Source: JAICYJ01 sp045806525
Lineage (GTDB): Bacteria; Actinomycetota; Thermoleophilia; Gaiellales; JAICJC01
Reading direction: 5' to 3'
Assembly (NCBI GenBank): GCA_045806525.1
Contig: JBJMJD010000105.1
Coordinates: forward strand, 1 to 64,000
DNA length: 64,000 nucleotides
Shown here: piece by piece, positions 58,387-64,000 of the stretch
How the letters are laid out: every line of letters begins with the position of its first letter
How positions within the stretch are numbered: the first letter of the stretch is position 1
Notes under the pieces: model-generated
Told to the model about the DNA's origin: nothing
The model's database searches: none
Seen by the model: only the letters and a program-made list of their open reading frames with translations
Position numbers and translations under genes: made by a program

Positions 58387-60282
58387 GTGACACACCCGCT
58401 GGATCCGCTGGATGCGGCCGAGATCGAATCGGCGGCCGGCGCGTGCCGCAGCCGCGACCTGGGTGAGGACAGCCGCTTCGTCACGATCGCGCTGGCGGAG
58501 CCCGAAAAGCGGGTGCTGCTGGAGTGGGAACAGGGTGGCGCCGAGCCCCACAGGGAAGCGGAGGTCGTGATCCTCGACCGTTCCGCGCGTGAGACGGTGG
58601 AGGCGACCGTGGCGGTGGGCGCGGGTGAGGTCACCCGCTGGGTGCGGCGTGCTGACATCCAGCCGATGGCGGTCGTGTCAGAGCTGGTCGAGGCGGAGCA
58701 GGCGGTGCTGCTCGACCCGGACTTCCAGGCAGCGATGGCGCGGCGCGGCGTCACCGACATGGGCACCGTGCAGGTGGACGCGTGGCCCGCCGGCCACTTC
58801 GGCCCCGACGAGGAGACGGGCCAGCGGCTGTGCCGGGCCGTGGCCTTCCTGAAGCCGGCGCCGGGTGACAGCGAGTGGGCGCATCCCGTCGACGGGGTGA
58901 TCGTGCTGCTCGACCTGAACACGCTCGAGGTGCTGCGGGTGGACGACCACGGGCTGGTGCCGATCCCGCCCGAGAGCGGCAACTTCGACGTCGCCGCCGG
59001 GGCGCCGCTGCGCGACGACATCGCGCCGCTTCTGATCACGCAGCCCCACGGCCCCGGCTTCACCCTGGAGGGACACCTGCTGCGCTGGCAGCGCTGGCAG
59101 CTGCACGTCGGGTTCACCCCGCGCGAGGGACTGGTGCTGAACCGCGTGGGCTACGAGGACGGCGGCCGACTGCGGCCGATCCTGTACCGGGCCTCGCTCT
59201 CGGAGATGGTGGTGCCCTACGGCGATCCCGGTCCCATGCACTACTTCAAGAACGCCTTCGACGGCGGCGAGAACGGCGTGGGCCTGGCGGCGTCGCCGCT
59301 CACGCGCGGCTGCGACTGCCTGGGCGAGATCGCCTACCTGGACGCCGTCGTGTCCGACCCATCCGGCGCGCCGGTGCTGATACCGAACGCGATCTGCATC
59401 CACGAGGAGGACGTGGGCGTGCTGTGGCGGCACATCGAGTGGCGCGACGGCTCGGGCGAGGTGCGGCGCTCGCGGCGGCTGGTGGTTTCGTCGTTCTCGG
59501 CGATCGGCAACTACGACTACGGGTTCTTCTGGTACCTGTACCAGGACGGCACGATCGAGTTCGAGGTGAAGCTGACCGGGGTGCTCTCGACCGGCGCCGT
59601 GGCCCCTGGCGTCCAGCCCGAGCACGGCACCCTTGTGGCGCCGGGGCTGAACGCGATGGTGCACCAGCACTTCTTCAACATGCGGCTCGACCTGGACGTC
59701 GACGGGCAGCGAAACGGTGTCGACGAGGTCTGGACGGAGTCGCTTCCGCCGGGCGCCGGAAACCCCCACGGCAACGGCTTCCGGCCCCGGCGGCAGCGCC
59801 TGGCCACCGAGCACGCCGCCCGGCGCACCGTCGACACGCGCTCGGCTCGGTGGTGGGAGATCGTCAATCCGGAGCGGCTGCATCGCCTGGGGCAGCCGGT
59901 CGCCTACCGGTTGGTGCCTGGAGAGACAACGTTCCCGTTCGCGCAGCCCGACGCTCCCGTCAGCAAGCGCGCCGGCTTCATCCGCCATCACCTGTGGGTG
60001 ACGCCGTACCGCCGCGACGAGCGCTACGCGGCCGGGGAGTACCCCAACCTGCACGCGGGCGGTGCCGGCCTGCCGGAGTGGACGAGCGGCGACCGGCCGA
60101 TCGACGGCGAGGACATCGTGGTCTGGTATACGTTCGGCCACCACCACGTTCCCCGGCCCGAGGACTGGCCGGTGATGCCGGTGGCGACGGCGGGGTTCAA
60201 GCTGAAGCCGGTCGGGTTCTTCGAGCGGAACCCGGCGCTCGACGTCCCGCCGTCCCAGCCGGACTCTGACCACCACTGCTGA
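58387..60282 (+). CDS. Copper-containing primary amine oxidase
   Basis: About 631 residues, no signal peptide. The topaquinone precursor is Tyr376 in GNYDYGFFW. The catalytic base is Asp292 in NAFDGGENG, 84 residues earlier, the same gap as Asp298/Tyr382 in Arthrobacter globiformis amine oxidase. Copper ligands are in VHQHFFN (His426/His428) and the late FGHHHVPRPEDWPVMP. It oxidises primary amines to aldehydes, NH3 and H2O2. I start at GTG 58387, after the inverted repeat; ATG 58363 would lie inside it. An amine oxidase among sugar genes suggests an amine-bearing substrate or nitrogen recovery. Confidence 0.95.
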   Translation: MTHPLDPLDAAEIESAAGACRSRDLGEDSRFVTIALAEPEKRVLLEWEQGGAEPHREAEVVILDRSARETVEATVAVGAGEVTRWVRRADIQPMAVVSELVEAEQAVLLDPDFQAAMARRGVTDMGTVQVDAWPAGHFGPDEETGQRLCRAVAFLKPAPGDSEWAHPVDGVIVLLDLNTLEVLRVDDHGLVPIPPESGNFDVAAGAPLRDDIAPLLITQPHGPGFTLEGHLLRWQRWQLHVGFTPREGLVLNRVGYEDGGRLRPILYRASLSEMVVPYGDPGPMHYFKNAFDGGENGVGLAASPLTRGCDCLGEIAYLDAVVSDPSGAPVLIPNAICIHEEDVGVLWRHIEWRDGSGEVRRSRRLVVSSFSAIGNYDYGFFWYLYQDGTIEFEVKLTGVLSTGAVAPGVQPEHGTLVAPGLNAMVHQHFFNMRLDLDVDGQRNGVDEVWTESLPPGAGNPHGNGFRPRRQRLATEHAARRTVDTRSARWWEIVNPERLHRLGQPVAYRLVPGETTFPFAQPDAPVSKRAGFIRHHLWVTPYRRDERYAAGEYPNLHAGGAGLPEWTSGDRPIDGEDIVVWYTFGHHHVPRPEDWPVMPVATAGFKLKPVGFFERNPALDVPPSQPDSDHHC

Positions 60283-60295
60283 GATGGGAGCCGCC

Positions 60296-61003
60296 GTGAG
60301 CACACTCGAGGGGCGCGTGGCGCTGGTGACCGGAGCCAGCAGCGGCATCGGCACGGCAACGGCGCAGGCGCTGGCCGCCGGCGGGGCGAGGCTGGCGCTG
60401 GCATCACGCCGCGCCGACGACCTCGGCATCGACGGCGCCCTGGCACGACCCTGCGACGTGCGCCGGCCCGAGCAGATCGAGGCGCTGGTGGCGGAGGCGG
60501 TCGAGCGCTTCGGCGGGATCGACATCGTGGTCGCGAACGCGGGGGTTGGTGCCTACGGCGACTTCCTCGAGCTCGAACCGGAGCACCTCGAGGAGATGAT
60601 CGACACCAACGTCAAGGGGCTGCTGTACACGGTGCGGGCCGCCCTGCCCCACCTGCTGGGCTCAGACAGCGCCGACCTCGTGGTGGTCGCGTCGGTGGCG
60701 GGGCAGCGCGGGCCGGAGGGCGAGGCCGTGTACTCGGCGTCGAAGTTCGCCCAGGTCGGGTTCATGCGCTCGCTCGACCACGAGCTGTACCGTCGCGGCG
60801 TGCGCTGCTCCACGATCGCGCCGGGCGGGGTGCACACCGAGTTCGCCATGGGCCGCGGCCGCACGCCGCAGGATCCCGACCTGGCGGACATGATGCGGCC
60901 GCAAGAGGTCGCCGACGCCGTGCTGCATGCGGTCACGCGGCCGCGCACGTACCGCGTGCTGGAGGCGACGATCCTGCCCATGAGCGACGACTCGATGAAC
61001 TGA
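60296..61003 (+). CDS. Short-chain dehydrogenase/reductase (classical SDR)
   Basis: 235 residues. Cofactor motif TGASSGIGTA, NAG motif in VANAGVG, catalytic Ser in VVASVAGQRG and the YxxxK pair in YSASKFAQ. The length suits classical SDRs. GTG at 60296 is preceded by GGGAG at 5 nt; the ATG at 60284 lies before that site. Acidic residues after the second strand are absent (SRRADD), so NADP is possible. It lies 13 bp after the amine oxidase gene and 22 bp before the GH4 gene, a likely operon. The aldehyde or sugar substrate is unknown. Confidence 0.9.
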   Translation: MSTLEGRVALVTGASSGIGTATAQALAAGGARLALASRRADDLGIDGALARPCDVRRPEQIEALVAEAVERFGGIDIVVANAGVGAYGDFLELEPEHLEEMIDTNVKGLLYTVRAALPHLLGSDSADLVVVASVAGQRGPEGEAVYSASKFAQVGFMRSLDHELYRRGVRCSTIAPGGVHTEFAMGRGRTPQDPDLADMMRPQEVADAVLHAVTRPRTYRVLEATILPMSDDSMN

Positions 61004-61025
61004 CCCCAGCGAAAGGACCCGGCAG

Positions 61026-62357
61026 ATGGCAACCAAGGTCACGATCATCGGCGGAGGCAGCAGCAGCTTCGTCCCGCTGCTGGTGCGGCGGCTGATGCAG
61101 TCGCCCGTCCTGGGCTCCTCGCAGGTGACGCTGATGGACGTCGACGAGAGCCGGCTGTCGGTCATGCAGTCGCTGGCGGACAAGCTGATCGCCAACGAGA
61201 ACAGCGAGCTGCGGGTCACCAGCACCACCGACCAGCGCGAGTCGCTGGCCGGCGCCGACTTCGTGATCGCCGCCATCTCGGTCGGCGGCATGGACGCCTG
61301 GGCCAACGACCTCGAGATCCCCGGCCGCCACGGCATCGTCATGCACGTCGGCGACTCGGTCGGGCCGGGCGGGATCATGCGCGCCTTCCGAAACGCGCCG
61401 GTGCTGGCCGACGTGGCCCGCAACGCCGCCGAGGTGGCGCCGGACGCGTGGGTGTTCAACTACACCAACCCGGCCCCGATCGAGGCGCTGGCGATGCGGG
61501 CGGCGGCGCCGCAGGTTCGCTCCTACGCGCTCTGCTCCTGCACCGGACATCCCAGCAGCCGGGAGTGGCTGGCCCACCAGGCAGGCGTCGAGCCCGACCG
61601 GATCGCGATGCCGCCGGTGGTGGCGGGGATCAACCACTGCGCATCGATTCAGCAGCTGCGGCTGACCGACGGCACCGACGCGATGCCGCTGGTGCGCGAG
61701 CGCGCAACCGAGCCGATCGTGAAGTGGGTGCTCGACCGCTACGGGGTGCTGCCCTACTGCTGGTCGCACTGGACCGAGTTCTTCCCGCAGATGCAGCGGC
61801 TGGAGGCGCCCTACGCCGGCACCGCCCAGGGGGTGTCCATGCGCTACGGCATCACCACCCACGACATGGCGTATGAGCGGTCGCGCGTGCGCGGCCTCGA
61901 GCAGCTGGCCGAGACCTGGACCGCGGAGGGCGCCGCACCGGTGACGCTGGCCGACCTGCCGAAGGGAGACGAGGACGAGGGCATCGAGGTGATCGACCTG
62001 ATCGAGGCGATCGTCGACAACGGCAACATCACGCTGGTCGTGAACGCGCCCAACCAGGGCACGATTCCCAACCTGCCTGACGAGGCGATCGTCGAGGTGA
62101 ACGCGCAGATCAACGCCTACGGCATCCGGCCGATCCAGACCGGCCCCCTGCCCGAGACGCTGGCGGCGCACCTGCGCCGCTTCTTCGACTTCCAGCAGCA
62201 GGTGGTGCTGGCGGCGCTGAGCGGCGATCGGGAGCATGCGCTGCACGCCTTCATGCTCGACCCCAACACCGCATCCCGGCTTGATCTCGACCAGACCCGC
62301 ACCATGATGGACGAGATGCTGGAGGCGAACGCACAGCACCTGCCGCTGTTTGCCTGA
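61026..62357 (+). CDS. Glycoside hydrolase family 4, unusual signature
   Basis: 443 residues. ATG at 61026 after AAAGGA. NAD-binding IIGGGSSSFVP, NYTNPAP near 145-151, Cys170 in LCSCTGHP and metal His204 in GINHCAS. The diagnostic position reads CSCT, which is none of the signatures I know for GH4 (CHEV, CHSV, CHG, CDMP, CN-P). The overall frame (GGMDAWANDLEIPGRHG, SVGPGGIMRAFR) is closest to the non-phosphorylated alpha-glucosidase, galactosidase and glucuronidase branch. As part of the mannosidase/amine oxidase cluster it may act on an unusual sugar linkage. Confidence 0.88.
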   Translation: MATKVTIIGGGSSSFVPLLVRRLMQSPVLGSSQVTLMDVDESRLSVMQSLADKLIANENSELRVTSTTDQRESLAGADFVIAAISVGGMDAWANDLEIPGRHGIVMHVGDSVGPGGIMRAFRNAPVLADVARNAAEVAPDAWVFNYTNPAPIEALAMRAAAPQVRSYALCSCTGHPSSREWLAHQAGVEPDRIAMPPVVAGINHCASIQQLRLTDGTDAMPLVRERATEPIVKWVLDRYGVLPYCWSHWTEFFPQMQRLEAPYAGTAQGVSMRYGITTHDMAYERSRVRGLEQLAETWTAEGAAPVTLADLPKGDEDEGIEVIDLIEAIVDNGNITLVVNAPNQGTIPNLPDEAIVEVNAQINAYGIRPIQTGPLPETLAAHLRRFFDFQQQVVLAALSGDREHALHAFMLDPNTASRLDLDQTRTMMDEMLEANAQHLPLFA

Positions 62358-62415
62358 GCTCCCCTGAATTGCCTTCGCGCGTGCGGGCTGGCACCATGCA
62401 TGCGAGGAACGACAC

Positions 62416-63558
62416 ATGGCCGGGCGACCTCACGGCTCCACCGGCACCGCCCCAGCGACTGGCGGCGACGTCGTCGCGCCCGGGGGCGGCAAGGCTGAGC
62501 AAGCATCGTCCGGGGACGTCGGCCGGCTCTACCGGGCGCTGGTCGAGCACGCCCGCGAGGCGGTCACGATCGTGGATGCGAGCGGCGTCGTCGTCTACCA
62601 CAACCCCTCGATGGGCCGCGTGGTGGGGCGTCCGCCGGAGTGGTTCGAGGGCCGCTCGCCGCTCGAGCTGATGCCGCCCGAGGACGCCGCCCGCGCCCTG
62701 CGCGTGCTCCAGCAGCTGGCCGGCAAGCCGGGTGCCCAGCTACCGGGCGAGTTCCGGCTGCGGCACAGCGACGGATCGTGGCGCCGGGTCGAGGGCGTCG
62801 CCACGAACCTGTTGCACGATCCGGCCGTGCGCGGCATCGTGCTCAACTACCGCGACGTCACCGACGAGCGCAAGCACTCACAGACGCTGCGCGACATCGA
62901 GCGGCGCCGGCAATCGCTGCTCGAGGAGATCATCAACGCCGAGAGCGAGCAGCGGTCGCGGATCGCGGGCGAGCTGCACGACGACACGATCCAGGTGATG
63001 ATCGCGTCGCTGTTCGAGCTGGACCGCAGCGACCGGCACCTGCGAAGCGGCGACGTGGAGGCGGCGCGTGGTGCCATCGCGAAGGCCCGCGCGACGCTGG
63101 CGGAAGCCACGGAGCGCACCCGCCGGCTCACCTTCGATCTGCGGCCGCAGCTGCTCGAGGCGGCCGGTCTGGGGCCGGCGATCCGTGACCTGGCCGACGC
63201 GCTGCACCGCGACACCGGGGCCGAGGTGACCGTGCGCACGCGGCTCGGCCGCTACCCGGTCGACATCGAGACGCTCGCCTACCGCACGATCCGGGAGGCG
63301 CTGATCAACGTGCGGCGGCACGCTCGCGCCGCCAACGTGGCGATCAGCGTCTCCGAGCGCCGGGGTGGATTGCACGCCACCGTGCGCGACGACGGGCGCG
63401 GGTTTGCCGGCCAGCGGCGGCGGCCACGCACGTCCAAGAGCATGGGTATCGCCACAGCCCGCGAGCGCGTCCGCGCCCATGGCGGCAGCTTCGACGTGAC
63501 CTCCGCCCCCGGCGAGGGCACCACCGTGGAGTTCTCGCTGCCGCTGCCATCGGGGTAG
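62416..63558 (+). CDS. PAS-domain sensor histidine kinase (NarL-partner type)
   Basis: 380 residues, soluble (no membrane helix). A Gly/Ala-rich start of about 35 residues is followed by a PAS domain (about 38-150: LVEHAREAVTIVDASGVVVYHN, GIVLNYRDVTDER). A helical linker leads to a HisKA_3 region with phospho-acceptor His188 in GELHDDTIQ. The HATPase domain spans about 275-378 (EALINVRRHARAANV, DDGRGF, GIATARERVRAHGG). GAGGAA lies 8 nt before the ATG. Such kinases normally pair with LuxR-type response regulators; none is in the window. Confidence 0.92.
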   Translation: MAGRPHGSTGTAPATGGDVVAPGGGKAEQASSGDVGRLYRALVEHAREAVTIVDASGVVVYHNPSMGRVVGRPPEWFEGRSPLELMPPEDAARALRVLQQLAGKPGAQLPGEFRLRHSDGSWRRVEGVATNLLHDPAVRGIVLNYRDVTDERKHSQTLRDIERRRQSLLEEIINAESEQRSRIAGELHDDTIQVMIASLFELDRSDRHLRSGDVEAARGAIAKARATLAEATERTRRLTFDLRPQLLEAAGLGPAIRDLADALHRDTGAEVTVRTRLGRYPVDIETLAYRTIREALINVRRHARAANVAISVSERRGGLHATVRDDGRGFAGQRRRPRTSKSMGIATARERVRAHGGSFDVTSAPGEGTTVEFSLPLPSG

Positions 63559-63614
63559 TGGGACGCCACCATCAGGCGCAGTCTCCAGGCGCATCAGTCC
63601 GCGGATTGTGCTAA

Positions 63615-64000
63615 ATGAGTCGGGTGGATCAGCCGACCGATTCTGCGCTGCTGAGGGAGGTGCGCCACTGGCTCGCGCTGGCGGTCGAGGATCTGGGCTT
63701 TGGCGTGGCGGTCGCCGAGGCCGGGTCCGAGCGGATCCTTTTCGCCAACCGGTACGCGAAGCAGGTCTGGCAGCGCCTGGCGCAGAGCGACGGCGTGGCA
63801 GAAGGCTACCGCGGGTTTACCCGTGACGGGCGGCCGTACAGTCCGGAGGAGTGGCCGCTGCGACGTGCGCTGAGGCTGGGCGAGACGGTGAGCCACGAGG
63901 AGATCTCGGTGGAGTTCGCCTCCGGTACCAGGGGAGTGCTGGCATTGAGCGCCGGCCCGATCCGGAACGACCACGATCAACTGGTCGGCGCGGTGGTGAC
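63615..64000 (+). CDS. PAS-domain protein, N-terminal part (3' end outside window)
   Basis: An open frame from the ATG at 63615 runs off the right edge (128 codons seen). It encodes a PAS domain: LALAVEDLGFGVAVAEAG, ILFANRYAKQVW, then FTRDGRPYSPEEWPLRRALR, a phrase common in PAS sensor kinases, and GVLALSAGPIRND. No Shine-Dalgarno is clear. It follows the histidine kinase by 56 bp in the same direction and probably continues into a kinase or phosphatase domain. Confidence 0.75.
   Translation, partial: MSRVDQPTDSALLREVRHWLALAVEDLGFGVAVAEAGSERILFANRYAKQVWQRLAQSDGVAEGYRGFTRDGRPYSPEEWPLRRALRLGETVSHEEISVEFASGTRGVLALSAGPIRNDHDQLVGAVV

Noticed and set aside
1..64000. tRNA, rRNA, CRISPR arrays, insertion sequences, prophage or toxin-antitoxin loci
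   Set aside because: No such sequences or protein families were seen. The only phage-like hint is the holin-superfamily domain at 10979, which in actinobacteria is often a chromosomal membrane protein.

Overview
This is a very GC-rich bacterial chromosome window with dense coding on both strands. I see no rRNA, tRNA, CRISPR array or transposase. The style is actinobacterial: GTG/TTG starts, ATGA and GTGA stop-start overlaps in operons, an F420/PPOX protein of the Rv3369 type, TANNNT boxes 6-9 nt before start codons (leaderless transcripts), and several CUT1 sugar ABC importers with MsmK/UgpC-type ATPases. The mix of sugar ABC clusters, GH4 enzymes, flippase-like proteins and a holin/phosphatase fusion resembles deep-branching soil Actinomycetota such as Thermoleophilia. 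That placement is an inference, not a proof.

Layout. 1-900: end of a beta-carbonic anhydrase, a long hairpin, and a secreted beta-barrel protein. 971-9947 (cluster A): GH4 alpha-galactosidase-like enzyme, class I aldolase, two PfkB kinases, a CUT1 importer without an ATPase, a SIS sugar isomerase and a DeoR regulator. Together they read as a PTS-independent galactose or galactosamine to tagatose-6-phosphate route. 9956-15385: membrane module of two UPF0104/flippase-like proteins, a holin-like/phosphatase fusion and a SHOCT membrane protein. 15574-20174: a secreted LolA-like protein and two ABC-2 ATPase/permease pairs in one operon. 20191-26170: small hydrophobic protein, GNAT, MFS, a TPR-like protein, a YcaQ-like protein and a secreted sedolisin protease.

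26258-41549 (cluster B): myo-inositol catabolism. iolE, iolB and iolC run leftward. A TIM-barrel isomerase, a LacI regulator, a complete CUT1 importer, iolD, a Gfo/Idh dehydrogenase and a class I aldolase run rightward. An alcohol dehydrogenase, a second (IolG-like) dehydrogenase and a Nudix hydrolase follow. Two perfect LacI-type palindromes lie between the divergent operons, one of them over the -35 region of the iolC promoter.

41626-50243 (cluster C): F420/PPOX protein, PfkB and GntR (leftward); GH4 with a phospho-glycosidase-like motif, PfkB and a complete CUT1 importer (rightward). A 21-bp inverted repeat fills most of the gap between GntR and GH4. 50302-51145: NlpC/P60 hydrolase and a small Cys/His protein. 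51166-62357 (cluster D): GH38 alpha-mannosidase, a complete CUT1 importer on the opposite strand, copper amine oxidase, SDR and a third GH4. 62416-64000: PAS histidine kinase and the start of a PAS protein cut by the window edge.

Overall the window is a carbohydrate-scavenging region: four separately regulated ABC import modules, each beside its own glycosidases, kinases or dehydrogenases.
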